Origin: Corynebacterium provencense
GTDB taxonomy: Bacteria; Actinomycetota; Actinomycetes; Mycobacteriales; Mycobacteriaceae
Direction of reading: 5' to 3'
Assembly: GCA_900049755.1 (NCBI GenBank)
Contig: LT160594.1
Span: forward strand, 35,582 to 80,335
Length of the DNA: 44,754 nt
Below, in pieces: positions 1-7,974 of this stretch (the first letter of the stretch is position 1; each line of letters starts with the position of its first letter). The notes beneath the pieces are model-generated. The model saw nothing but the letters and a program-made list of their open reading frames with translations, was not told where the DNA came from and did not search any database. Both the position numbers and the translations under genes were made by a program.

Positions 1-245
1 ATGACCACGATGAACACGCCCACGGAGACGAGGGTGTTGGCGAGCAGGGCCGTGGTTTCGGACCAGCCGAAGCTCTCTTTGATGCGCGGCAGCAGGGTGC
101 CGAACAGGATGAAGTCGTACACGGCGAGGGTCCAGGCGAAGAAGGCCAGGGTGGCGCCGCGCCGCGCCTCTGCGACGGGGATTCTGGGGAACTCACCGGA
201 GGTGAGGTCGATCCCCTCTGGTTTGGGTGTGACTGTCGTGCTCAT
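1..245 (-). CDS. MFS transporter, N-terminal fragment (runs off window start)
   Basis: The minus-strand frame opens with ATG at 245 and continues past base 1, giving about 81 residues. After a polar N-terminus of about 30 residues, a hydrophobic segment (LAFFAWTLAVYDFILFGTLL) is followed by a basic loop (PRIKESFGW) and a second hydrophobic segment. This is the TM1-loop-TM2 pattern of major facilitator superfamily permeases, and the FAWTLAVYDFILFG stretch resembles sialic-acid/carboxylate-type MFS carriers. The substrate cannot be read from this fragment. The gene diverges from the cold-shock gene across about 520 bp of non-coding DNA. Confidence 0.75.
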   Translation of the reverse strand, partial: MSTTVTPKPEGIDLTSGEFPRIPVAEARRGATLAFFAWTLAVYDFILFGTLLPRIKESFGWSETTALLANTLVSVGVFIVV

Positions 246-619
246 GACACGTGTGCCTCTCAGATGTGCATTTCATTGAACGGGGAGGGAGAAAAGCAGG
301 GCAAAGCAGGGAGTAGGTGGGGCGGGGTCGGTGACCGGTCCGCCGCTGTCCGTCGTTCTCCGTCGTTCTCCGTCGTTGTCTCTGTCTGCAAGCGGGGACG
401 TCCCCGCTCGGTTCGGTGGACAGCGTAACGTCCGGTCACGTTTTAGTCACGCTCAGTGAGGTCGTCCGGGTCCGTCACCCGGCGCCGGACAGTGGTCTGA
501 CCGGAGGCGCTGGTGGAGGTTGCGGGGCGGGGAGAAGGACGGAGCTCCTGCTCAGCGGCCCCGTTATCAATCCGTGTCTGGGTCGTTATGTAAATGTGAT
601 GCTGTGGATTGAGTGGGAT

Positions 620-635
620 AGTGATCTTGGTCACA
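620..635. promoter_or_regulatory. Candidate GlxR (CRP-type) binding site
   Basis: AGTGATCTTGGTCACA keeps the GTGA-N6-TCAC core of the corynebacterial cAMP receptor homologue GlxR (consensus TGTGANNTANNTCACA). It lies about 90 bp before the predicted start of transcription of the cold-shock gene, a spacing compatible with activation. The assignment is from consensus match only. Confidence 0.55.
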
Positions 636-660
636 TATCTGGCAGCGTGGGACTAGCGGG

Positions 661-677
661 ACAACTGGGGCAGTTGT
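661..677. promoter_or_regulatory. Perfect inverted repeat at the putative cold-shock promoter
   Basis: ACAACTG-GGG-CAGTTGT has 7-bp arms around a 3-bp centre and overlaps the likely -35 hexamer TTGTGA (674-679). A TAAAGT -10 box (699-704) follows. The arrangement suggests an operator for a repressor. The regulator is unknown. Confidence 0.5.
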
Positions 678-767
678 GATTCGGAGGGGTCCGGTTGATA
701 AAGTCATCGGTTCCCCGTGCACCCGGCGACGCCGGATGCCGACCACAGGAAAGGACACGGAGAAGAC

Positions 768-1157
768 ATGCCGACCGGCAAGGTGAAATGGTTCGACGCC
801 GACAAGGGCTACGGATTCGTGACAAACCCCGGCCAGGAGGACGTCTACGTGGGACGTCAGGTGCTCCCCGAGGGAGTCACCGAACTCGTCCAGGGTCAAC
901 GCATCGAATACGACCTGGCCACCGGCCTGCGCGGCCGTGGCCCGGAGGCACTGCGCGTCACAGTGCTCGACCAGGGGCCCCGCCGCGCAGCGCACAGGTA
1001 CCCGCCCGAGAAACTCCACGGACTGGTCCAGGACACCGTCTCGCTGCTGGAGAACAGGATCCAGCCGGCGCTGGAGGCCGGACGACGGCCCGGGCGAAAA
1101 GAAGGCCACCAGGTGGCCGAGATCCTGCGGACAATCGCCCGCGAACTCGACGCCTGA
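768..1157 (+). CDS. cspB: Cold-shock protein, CspB type with C-terminal extension
   Basis: 129 residues. Residues 1-65 form a cold-shock (OB-fold) domain that binds single-stranded nucleic acid; the RNP1 motif KGYGFVTN is intact. The RNP2 position reads DVYVGRQVLPEG instead of the usual VFVHFS, as in the longer CspB-type proteins of mycobacteria and corynebacteria. A basic, partly helical tail of about 55 residues follows (PPEKLHGLVQDTVSLLE), which short CspA proteins lack. ATG at 768 is preceded by AGGAAAGGACACGGAGAAG and gives the conserved MPTGKVKWFD start, so the longer upstream frame was not used. It converges with the DUF2771 gene. Likely role: RNA chaperone in the cytoplasm. Confidence 0.9.
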   Translation: MPTGKVKWFDADKGYGFVTNPGQEDVYVGRQVLPEGVTELVQGQRIEYDLATGLRGRGPEALRVTVLDQGPRRAAHRYPPEKLHGLVQDTVSLLENRIQPALEAGRRPGRKEGHQVAEILRTIARELDA

Positions 1158-1217
1158 GGCAGAAACCCCGGTGCCGCCCCGGCGATTCCCCGGTGCTTCC
1201 CCGGTGCGAGGAGGTGA

Positions 1218-1826
1218 CTACCGGTCGGCGGCGTCTGTGGTGCTCGTGGCGCCGGTCGCGTCTTCGGCGACATCGTCCGGAGTGAGCGACCACACCGCCG
1301 CCACAGGTTCCTCGTCGTCACCGGAGCCTTCGACGAGGAGCGTCTGGATCTCCGCGACAGCCAGCCGGGGCCGGTTGCCCTCGGCGTCCTCGGCAGGGGA
1401 GGAGCCCTGAAGAGTGAACTCCTTCTGCTCGTTGGCGGAGTAGGAGTTCTCCGTGTTCGCGGCGGGATCATCGTAGATCTGGACGAGTTTCCAGTCATGG
1501 TCGTAGATGTCCTGCGGCAGCCTGACCGTCACCTCGCCGTCGGCGGGAAGCGGAATCCTCGAGGACTGCCCGCCGCTGCAGTCGGTGTCGTCGAAGCCGC
1601 ACACCGAATACGGTGCCAGTTCCATGTCGCCGTCTGCGGTGGTGACAGTGACCCGGAGGTCGGAGGGGGAGGTGTGCGCCTGCGAGGACCGGTACCTCTG
1701 GACCCCCAGGACAACCCCGGCGACAACGACGACGAGGACGACAATCCCCAGGAACGTGAGCAGCTGGCGGCGCTGTGCGGCCTTTCGCCGCTGCTTCTTC
1801 GTCTGCTTCGGGGACTCGTCCGACAT
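1218..1826 (-). CDS. DUF2771-like membrane-anchored protein
   Basis: 202 residues. A basic N-terminus (KQTKKQRRKAAQRR) is followed by one transmembrane segment (about residues 23-43) and an extracytoplasmic domain with one close Cys pair (CGFDDTDC), probably a disulfide. The layout and the motifs LPADGEVTVRLP and WKLVQIYDDP match the DUF2771 family of Corynebacteriales, whose function is unknown. ATG at 1826 follows a GGAAAG-type ribosome site. It is the last gene of a minus-strand operon behind the MFS and glutaminyl-cyclase genes (gap of 29 bp). Confidence 0.75.
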   Translation of the reverse strand: MSDESPKQTKKQRRKAAQRRQLLTFLGIVVLVVVVAGVVLGVQRYRSSQAHTSPSDLRVTVTTADGDMELAPYSVCGFDDTDCSGGQSSRIPLPADGEVTVRLPQDIYDHDWKLVQIYDDPAANTENSYSANEQKEFTLQGSSPAEDAEGNRPRLAVAEIQTLLVEGSGDDEEPVAAVWSLTPDDVAEDATGATSTTDAADR

Positions 1827-1855
1827 GGGGCCTGCTTTCCGTCTCGGTGCTGCGG

Positions 1856-3262
1856 TCAGGACCGTGACCGGACACGGCCGATGAGTGATCCCACACCGAT
1901 GCCGCGGGACGCCGCGATCACGTTGACGAAGAACACTGTACCGGTGGCTGCCAGTACCGACATACCCACGGTGAGCTCGGTCGGCAGCAGCAGCCCCAGA
2001 GTGCCGCCCAGGACCCAGGATAGCTGCAGTGTCGTCTCCGAGATACCGAACGCCGACGCCTGGGCGGACTGGTCGAGATTCTCCTGGATCGTGGCGTCCA
2101 GGCAGGACTTCGAGATCGCGCTTCCCACGGACAGCACCGCGGTGGCCAGCGCAGCCGTGGCAGCACCGTCGACGACCGCAGCGAAGACCACCGACGCCAG
2201 AGAGACCACGCCCAGCACGATGACGGTCGACCTCGGACGGGAGAACCTCACCCGGGAACCGACCGCATTGCCGAGGAAGGTACCGACACCACCGGCCGCC
2301 CCGACGACGCCCAGGAGGGCCAGCTGCTCGGTGCCGGACAGACCGTGGGAGGACTTCGCGACGAAGGCGATGTAGATCGTCATGAACCCCGTCCCCAGCC
2401 TCTGCAGGGCGGTACCCCACATGGCTGTGCGGGTGGCGTCGGGGAAGCGGACGGACATTGACCGGCGCCACTGCCTGACCAGTGAACCGCGCGGACGATG
2501 CCCCTGCGGTGCGGGCATGTCACGTGTCACGGCTGTGGCGTCGGAGGTCCGCTCACCCCGGGGAGCGGCGATGACCTCTGTGGGGGCGAAAGGATCGGCG
2601 TACACCTCGTCCGCACTGCCCTCGGCGGCGTCCGGCATGAGAGCGCACAGGTAGATTCCCGCCAGGGCACAGACCAGCAGCAGCCACAGTGCCGCCTGCG
2701 GATCCTCGACGAAGGCGACGGCCGCCGCGAGCCCGCCGGCGACCATGGAACCGCCGATGTGTCCGGTGATCGTCAGCCGGGCGTTGGCGCGCACCAGGTC
2801 GAGTCCCTCGGGCGCCAGCCGGGGGGTGACAGAGGATTTCAGGACGCCGTACGCCTTGGACAGCACCAGCATCCCGAGTGCGGCAGGGTAGAGCAGCCAC
2901 GAGTGGAAGTTCTGCAGCAGCACGGCCGCGAGGATGACACGACCGGCGAAAGTCAGTGACATGGCCAGGCGACGGCCGGTGCGGATCCGGTCGAGGACCG
3001 GGCCGATCACAGGGGCGAGAACTGCGAAAGGCGCGATGGTGACCAGGAGGTACGCGGCGACAGAGCTCTTCGACTCGCCGGTCGCCGCGGAGAAGAACAG
3101 GGTGCCTGCCAGTGCGACGGCCAGGACAGCGTCCACGGCGAAGTTCGCGATCGTGGCGTACATCAGCGCGGTCAGACCGGACTCTCTGGCCCCGTCCGCG
3201 CCGAGCATTCCCCAGACTTTCGCCGCCAGACGGTGGGTGGGACCGGGACGGTCACTGCTCAC
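1856..3262 (-). CDS. MFS transporter
   Basis: 468 residues with about 12 hydrophobic segments and the MFS loop motif DRIRTGRRLAM after TM2. A cytoplasmic central loop of about 70 residues (rich in acidic residues, then RGSLVRQWRRSMSV) separates the halves. The GTG start at 3262 overlaps the TGA of the upstream glutaminyl-cyclase gene by 4 bp (GTGA), so translation is coupled; this decided the start, because frames upstream lie inside that gene. The family includes drug and lipid exporters, and the substrate cannot be told from the sequence. Confidence 0.85.
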   Translation of the reverse strand: MSSDRPGPTHRLAAKVWGMLGADGARESGLTALMYATIANFAVDAVLAVALAGTLFFSAATGESKSSVAAYLLVTIAPFAVLAPVIGPVLDRIRTGRRLAMSLTFAGRVILAAVLLQNFHSWLLYPAALGMLVLSKAYGVLKSSVTPRLAPEGLDLVRANARLTITGHIGGSMVAGGLAAAVAFVEDPQAALWLLLVCALAGIYLCALMPDAAEGSADEVYADPFAPTEVIAAPRGERTSDATAVTRDMPAPQGHRPRGSLVRQWRRSMSVRFPDATRTAMWGTALQRLGTGFMTIYIAFVAKSSHGLSGTEQLALLGVVGAAGGVGTFLGNAVGSRVRFSRPRSTVIVLGVVSLASVVFAAVVDGAATAALATAVLSVGSAISKSCLDATIQENLDQSAQASAFGISETTLQLSWVLGGTLGLLLPTELTVGMSVLAATGTVFFVNVIAASRGIGVGSLIGRVRSRS

Positions 3263-4158
3263 CGGACGGTCACCTCGTACACGGTGTCCCAGAGCTTCCC
3301 GGTCAGAAGGTAGTGGTCCGGGGTCCCGGGTACCCGGGCGATCCCGTTGAGCACGTCCGCTCCCCGACGGTCCCGGGCGGGAAGGTCCAGGCCGGAGGTG
3401 TCGAGGACGCCGGTGACTTCGCCCGTGGCCTGGCTGATCCGCACGATCCTGTCGGACTGCCAGATGTTCGCCCACACCTCACCGTCGGAACAGTCGAGCT
3501 CGTTGAGCTGTGTCACCGGTTCACCGTCGAGTGTCACCTCGACCCGTCCGGTCTCCCCGAAGGTCTCCGGGTCTCGGAAGGTCAGCGTCGACGAACCGTC
3601 GGACATCACCAGCCGCTCGCCGTTGGTGCACAGGCCCCATCCTTCACCGGGGTACTGCACCCGGCCGGTCTCCTGCAGTGTCGCGGCGTCCCGTTTCACC
3701 GCGACCCCGTCCTTCCACGTCAGCTGCCAGACCGTGTCACCGTGCCGTGTCGATCCCTCACCGAAGAACTCCGGGTCGAGGTCGACGGACACCGTGGGTA
3801 CGGGAGCCCCGGTCGGGCCGGCACCGTCGCCGACCGACACGGCGCCGGTGAGCGGGGTGCGGTAGATCCGGGAACTCCCCTCACGTCCGGTGGAGACGAG
3901 CAGGTCCCCCTCCGGCATGACCTCCAGACCCTGGACGAAGGACGTCGGGTCGGAGGGGTACTCCGCGACAACCTCCGCGGTGAGGGTCGCGGCGTCCCCC
4001 GCCCCCTGTCCGGACGCCGACCCGGGCGTGTCCCCTCCACCCCCCGACGAGCATCCGGCCAGTGCCAGGACCGAAAGGACGGCAATCACGGGAGCCCCGC
4101 GGTACAAGGGCCCGGAACGGCGGGGTGAGCTGGACGGATACAGGACCATGGGCTCCAT
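3259..4158 (-). CDS. Glutaminyl-peptide cyclotransferase (glutaminyl cyclase), lipoprotein
   Basis: 299 residues. A signal peptide ends in the lipobox LALAGC (Cys about residue 38), followed by a Gly/Ser linker. The rest reads as the beta-propeller glutamine cyclotransferase family: SFVQGLEV, the GWGLC..GERLVMSDGSSTL stretch, LNELDCSDGEVWANIW and LNGIA near the end. The enzyme would form N-terminal pyroglutamate on exported proteins outside the membrane. The ATG at 4158 is preceded by a -10 box CATTAT at 4170-4165, so the mRNA probably begins at this codon without a leader. It is first in an operon with the MFS gene (4-bp overlap) and DUF2771. Confidence 0.85.
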   Translation of the reverse strand: MEPMVLYPSSSPRRSGPLYRGAPVIAVLSVLALAGCSSGGGGDTPGSASGQGAGDAATLTAEVVAEYPSDPTSFVQGLEVMPEGDLLVSTGREGSSRIYRTPLTGAVSVGDGAGPTGAPVPTVSVDLDPEFFGEGSTRHGDTVWQLTWKDGVAVKRDAATLQETGRVQYPGEGWGLCTNGERLVMSDGSSTLTFRDPETFGETGRVEVTLDGEPVTQLNELDCSDGEVWANIWQSDRIVRISQATGEVTGVLDTSGLDLPARDRRGADVLNGIARVPGTPDHYLLTGKLWDTVYEVTVR

Positions 4159-4177
4159 GCTGCCATAATGGGGAGTG
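4158..4177. promoter_or_regulatory. Shared bidirectional -10 element for two leaderless genes
   Basis: The heptamer CATAATG at 4164-4170 reads CATTATG on the other strand. On the plus strand CATAAT (4164-4169) would start transcription at about 4176-4177, which is the GTG of the DUF3027 gene. On the minus strand CATTAT (4170-4165) would start at about 4158, which is the ATG of the glutaminyl cyclase. Both keep the -11A and -7T that matter most for sigma-70-type recognition. Confidence 0.6.
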
Positions 4178-5016
4178 TGAGCAATCGACGACACGGGGGA
4201 AAGCGGACACATGACCGGCGGGGGGCCGGTCGCGGCGTCCTGCTCTCTGCCAGGGGAGAGGAGGTCGCCGAGGAAGCGGTCGTCGAGATCGCCGGGCCGG
4301 AAGCGGTGGGCCGTCATCTCGGTGCCACGACCGTGGGCCCGGACAGTGCGGCACACCGCTTCGAATGCCGCGAGCGTGGATACCGGGGCTGGGAGTGGAT
4401 AGCTGTCATCGCCTGCGCGCCGGGGACCGAGCATGTGACGGTCAACGAGGTCTCACTCCACGCAGGAGACCACGCCCTCGCCGCACCCGCCTGGGTGCCC
4501 TACGAGGACAGGATCCGGCCGGGGGACCTGCGGCCCGGGGACCGTCTGCCCCTGAAGACCGACGACCCCCGCGTGACAGACCCCGACGACCCTGCCGGTA
4601 CTGCCGGTTCTGCCGGTTCTGCCGACGGTGTCCCCCGTAACCCGGGCGCCCGTCGCAGTCTCACGCGGGCAGGTTGGGAGGCGGCGGTGCGGCGCTGGAC
4701 CACCGGCGAGGACGCCCCGGACCCGGAGTTCGCCGGTCTGGCGGAACGCTCCTGCGACAGCTGTGCCTTCTGGCTCCCCCTGCAGCGGCACGTGCGTACC
4801 GGGGCAGCAGGGTCGGGCGGTCGGGCGGGAAAGGCCGGTCGGGCGGGACAGGCCGGTATTCCTGAGGTGGGTGTGTGCGCCAACGAATTCTCCGCGGACG
4901 GCAGGGTCGTGGCATCCGACTACGGTTGCGGCGCACACTCCGAGACCCCCCGTGAAGCAGGTGAGGGCAGCGCCTCCCGGACCGCGTACGACGACGGCGG
5001 CCCCGAGAGGTACTGA
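4177..5016 (+). CDS. DUF3027 family protein
   Basis: 279 residues from the GTG at 4177. Conserved parts of the actinobacterial DUF3027 family are present: VAEEAVVEIAG near the N-terminus, RGYRGWEWIAVIACAPG, VPYEDRIRPGDLRPGD and the Cys-containing C-terminal part (SCDSCAFWLPLQ and, later, GVCANEFSADGRVV with YGCGAHSE). The four cysteines could form a metal site. Two Gly/Ala/Thr linkers (nt about 4585-4625 and 4800-4860) are built from short DNA repeats. GTG 4177 was chosen because a -10 box ends 7 nt upstream; an in-frame ATG at 4168 lies inside that box. Function unknown. Confidence 0.75.
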   Translation: MSNRRHGGKRTHDRRGAGRGVLLSARGEEVAEEAVVEIAGPEAVGRHLGATTVGPDSAAHRFECRERGYRGWEWIAVIACAPGTEHVTVNEVSLHAGDHALAAPAWVPYEDRIRPGDLRPGDRLPLKTDDPRVTDPDDPAGTAGSAGSADGVPRNPGARRSLTRAGWEAAVRRWTTGEDAPDPEFAGLAERSCDSCAFWLPLQRHVRTGAAGSGGRAGKAGRAGQAGIPEVGVCANEFSADGRVVASDYGCGAHSETPREAGEGSASRTAYDDGGPERY

Positions 5017-5044
5017 AGAGGTACTGAAGAGGTACTTAAGAGGT
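5007..5044 (+). repeat. 11-bp tandem repeat across a stop codon
   Basis: GAGGTACTGAA is repeated three times (the third copy ends TTAA), followed by a partial copy. The stop codon of the DUF3027 gene lies in the first copy and further TGA/TAA triplets recur in other frames. Confidence 0.7.
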
Positions 5045-5207
5045 GCCGCGAATTTCCGGTACGCCCGCAGGCCTCGACAGTCTCCGTTTCCCCCACTGTT
5101 CTCACCGTCCTCACCGTACTCACTGCGGCTCAGGTTGCCCGCACCGCGCCGACGGGAGAAACTGGGACGTCCCATCTGACGTTTCCTGAACTGAAAGCTG
5201 GTTCCAT

Positions 5208-6689
5208 ATGGCAACCCCGACAGGGCCTGCAGGGCCGACAGGACTGAAGACCCCCGCAGGTGCGGAACCGCGGTCCTTCCTCGACCGCTACTTCCACATC
5301 ACCGAACGCGGCTCCACAGTCGGCACCGAGGTCCGTGGCGGCGTGGTCACGTTCTTCGCGATGGCCTACATCATTCTGCTCAACCCGCTCATCCTGGGCA
5401 CCGTCGCCGACCGTGACGGCAATGTGCTGGGAATCTCCCCGGTCGCCGCCGTCACCGCCTTCGCCGCCGGCGTGATGACGATCGCCTTCGGCATCTTCGC
5501 GAAGTATCCGTTCGGCATCGCCGCCGGCCTCGGCATCAACACCCTCGTCGCGGTGACCTTCGTCGCCACCGAGGGACTGACCTGGCCCGAGGCAATGGGC
5601 CTGGTCGTCATTGACGGTGTCATCATCGTGGCACTGGCGGTCTCCGGATTCCGGGAAGCCGTGTTCCACGCGATCCCCGCATCCCTGAAGTCGGCGATCA
5701 CCGTCGGCATCGGACTGTTCATCGCCTTCGTCGGTGTCGTGGACGCCGGCTTCGTCACCCGCAACACCGACGACATGAACACCACCGTCCCGGTCAGCTT
5801 CGGGGTCGGTGGCTCCATCGTCAGCTGGTCCGGCGTCGTCTTCGTCGTCGGCCTGGTGATCTGCGGGATCCTTGCCGCACGGAAGGTCCGCGGGGGCCTG
5901 TTCATCGGTATCGTCGCGACCACCGTCTTCGCCGTCATCGTCCAGGCGGTCGCCGGGGACCCTGACGACTCCCCCTCCACGGGATGGCACATGGCTGTCC
6001 CGGCCGTCCCGGACTCCCTCGGAGGTCTGCCGGACCTGGGCCTCATCGGCAACGTCGACCTTTTCGGCGCCTTCACCAGGGTCGGTTTCCTCTCCGCCTG
6101 CCTGCTCATCTTCACCCTTGTGCTGTCGAACTTCTTCGACGCCATGGGCACGATGACAGGCCTCGGCAAGCAGGCCGGCCTGGTCGACAAGAATGACGTC
6201 CTGCCCGACATGCGCACCGCCCTGATCGTCGAGGGCGCCGGTGCGGTTGTCGGTGGCGCGGCCTCGGCGTCCTCCAACACGGTCTTCGTCGATTCCGCCG
6301 CGGGTATCGGCGACGGTGCCAGGACCGGGCTGGCGAACATCGTCACCGGTCTCATCTTCCTCGCAGCCATGTTCCTCACCCCCCTCTACGAGATCGTGCC
6401 GATCGAGGCCGCCGCCCCGGTTCTCGTCATCGTCGGTGCGATGATGATGGCGCAGGTCAAGGACATTGACTTCGGCAACCTCACCACGGGCCTGCCGGCA
6501 TTCCTCACGATCGTCATGATGCCGTTCAGCTACTCCATCGCCAACGGCATCGGCATCGGTTTCGTCGCCTATGTCGTACTGCAGCTGGGGACCGGCAACT
6601 GGCGGAAGGTCCACCCGCTGATGTACCTCGTCGCGGTGCTCTTCGCCGTCTACTTCGGGATCGACCCCATCAAGGACGCCATCGGCTGA
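5208..6689 (+). CDS. NCS2 family purine permease (AzgA-like)
   Basis: 493 residues with about 12 hydrophobic segments. The N-terminal RYFHITERGSTVGTEVRGG followed by FFAMAYIILLNPLIL is the signature of the AzgA-type adenine/hypoxanthine/guanine carriers. GLGINTLVAVTF and SASSNTVFVDSAAGIGDGARTG are the two substrate-site half-helix regions of the NCS2 fold. It would import purine bases by proton symport. The ATG at 5208 has only a weak ribosome site. The next gene downstream in the same direction is the leaderless SpoU gene, so this is probably a single-gene unit. Confidence 0.88.
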   Translation: MATPTGPAGPTGLKTPAGAEPRSFLDRYFHITERGSTVGTEVRGGVVTFFAMAYIILLNPLILGTVADRDGNVLGISPVAAVTAFAAGVMTIAFGIFAKYPFGIAAGLGINTLVAVTFVATEGLTWPEAMGLVVIDGVIIVALAVSGFREAVFHAIPASLKSAITVGIGLFIAFVGVVDAGFVTRNTDDMNTTVPVSFGVGGSIVSWSGVVFVVGLVICGILAARKVRGGLFIGIVATTVFAVIVQAVAGDPDDSPSTGWHMAVPAVPDSLGGLPDLGLIGNVDLFGAFTRVGFLSACLLIFTLVLSNFFDAMGTMTGLGKQAGLVDKNDVLPDMRTALIVEGAGAVVGGAASASSNTVFVDSAAGIGDGARTGLANIVTGLIFLAAMFLTPLYEIVPIEAAAPVLVIVGAMMMAQVKDIDFGNLTTGLPAFLTIVMMPFSYSIANGIGIGFVAYVVLQLGTGNWRKVHPLMYLVAVLFAVYFGIDPIKDAIG

Positions 6690-6744
6690 GCAGGACCCCG
6701 ATCCGGGGACCGGACTCGGCGGCCGACCGCCCCGGCCCACCCGC

Positions 6745-6757
6745 TAGGCTGACGGGG
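6745..6757 (+). promoter_or_regulatory. -10 box for a leaderless start
   Basis: TAGGCT at 6745-6750 fits TANNNT and sits 6 nt before the GTG at 6757, so the transcript of the SpoU gene would begin at its start codon. Confidence 0.5.
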
Positions 6758-7974
6758 TGGAACCTGTGACCGTCATATCCGATCCCCTGGACCCCCGCCT
6801 CGACGACGTCCGGGACCTCAACTCCTCCGACCGCCGTCCCGACCTCCCCGGAGGCAGGGGCCTCGTCATCGCCGAAGGTAACCTCGTTGTCCCGCGGCTG
6901 ATCTCCTCACGCTTCCCGGTGCGCTGCGTGGTGGGTTTCCCGCGGCGCCTGGCCGAACTTGTGGACGCCGCGGCCGCCGACCCTGCTGTCGCGGCAGGTC
7001 TCTCCGGTGTCCCTCTCTACGAGGTGGACCGGGAGACACTCGCCGACGTCGCCGGATTCGACATGCACCGCGGCCTCGTCGCTGCCGCCGACCGGGTACC
7101 CGAGCCCACCGTCACCGAGGTGCTCGACGGACTGGACCCCGGCAACCGCGTCATCGGCGTCCTCGAAGGTGTGGGGGACCACGAGAACATCGGCGCCCTG
7201 TTCCGCAATGCGGCGGGGCTGGGTGTCGGTGCGGTGCTTCTCGGTGCCGGTTGCTCCGACCCGCTGTACCGGCGGGTCGTGAGGGTGTCCATGGGGCATG
7301 TTCTCCGCGTGCCGTTCGCACACATGCCGGGGAAGACAACCACCTGGCAGAGAGGTTTGTCGGACCTCCGTGACCGTGGCTACCGGGTGGTGGCGATGAC
7401 GCCGAACACGGAGACCACCCTGGAGGACGCCGAGGGCAACCCTGCCGCACCGCTGACCGCCCGGGACATCCGTGAGTTCTGCGAGGGCACACTGGCCCGC
7501 TACAAGATCCCGAAGTACGTCCACGTCACCGACGAGTTCCCGATGACCGGCCGGCACGGCAGGCACCGGGAGGTCACCGGGCCGCCCCGTGCGGACCTCA
7601 GGGCGCCCGTCGATGGCGAAGGCCGCGACCGGGATGTCGATCTCGTCGGAGACCCGGAAGCCCAGCCAGTGGGTGACAGCGGCGGCAGCCATCTCGGAGG
7701 GACGGAACGGCAGTTCGATTCCGTGTGCCTCGGTGTCCCCCTCCCAGAAAGCCGCCTCGGCGGGCAGCGGGAGTCCGGTGTCCTCGATGATGTGTTCCCG
7801 GGTCGCGTAGAAACAGCGGGTCATCCGACCGCCCACCCAGTGGGCGAAACCGCCCAGGCCGTCACGGTTGCCAGGGGTGTGCACCGTCACGAGCAGGTCG
7901 GCGGTGGGGATCATCCGGGTCAGGGACGCGAAAGGTGCGAAAGGCTCTGTGAGCTGGGGCAGGCCGGACAGTGA
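6757..7974 (+). pseudogene. SpoU-type 2'-O-methyltransferase, 3' end lost and fused to foreign sequence
   Basis: From the GTG at 6757, about 225 residues match the TrmH/SpoU family: a substrate-binding N-terminal domain (GLVIAEGNLVVPRLI), the linker, then the start of the SPOUT fold (RVIGVLEGVGDHENIGALFRNAAG, AVLLGAGCSDPLYRRVVRVSMG, LRDRGYRVVAMTP). The family's last two motifs, the G-E-G loop and the S-L-N-V knot that binds S-adenosylmethionine, are absent. The frame instead enters an acyl-CoA synthetase fragment at about 7432 and then reads antisense through the DUF6928 gene to a stop at 7972-7974. The 405-residue chimera should lack methyltransferase activity. A sequencing or assembly error cannot be excluded. 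Confidence 0.75.

Larger units (their letters stand above)
246..767. other. 522-bp intergenic region with regulatory sites and a short tandem repeat
   Basis: No convincing gene is seen here. The region holds a triple tandem repeat of CGTCGTTCTC (351-380, the last copy with one change), a GTGA-N6-TCAC site (620-635), a perfect inverted repeat (661-677) and a possible promoter before the cold-shock gene. Short open frames in both directions have no start signal and no recognisable protein. Confidence 0.6.

Noticed and set aside
416..679. Open frame of 87 codons upstream of the cold-shock gene
   Set aside because: No ribosome site, no recognisable protein, and it overlaps promoter-like elements and inverted repeats.
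695..1285. 196-codon frame across the cold-shock gene
   Set aside because: Arg/Pro-rich translation typical of a GC-rich shadow frame; the cold-shock protein in another frame explains the DNA.
5130..6740. 536-codon minus-strand frame opposite the purine permease
   Set aside because: Asp/Gly/Val/His-rich antisense of a well conserved permease; no family match or start signal.
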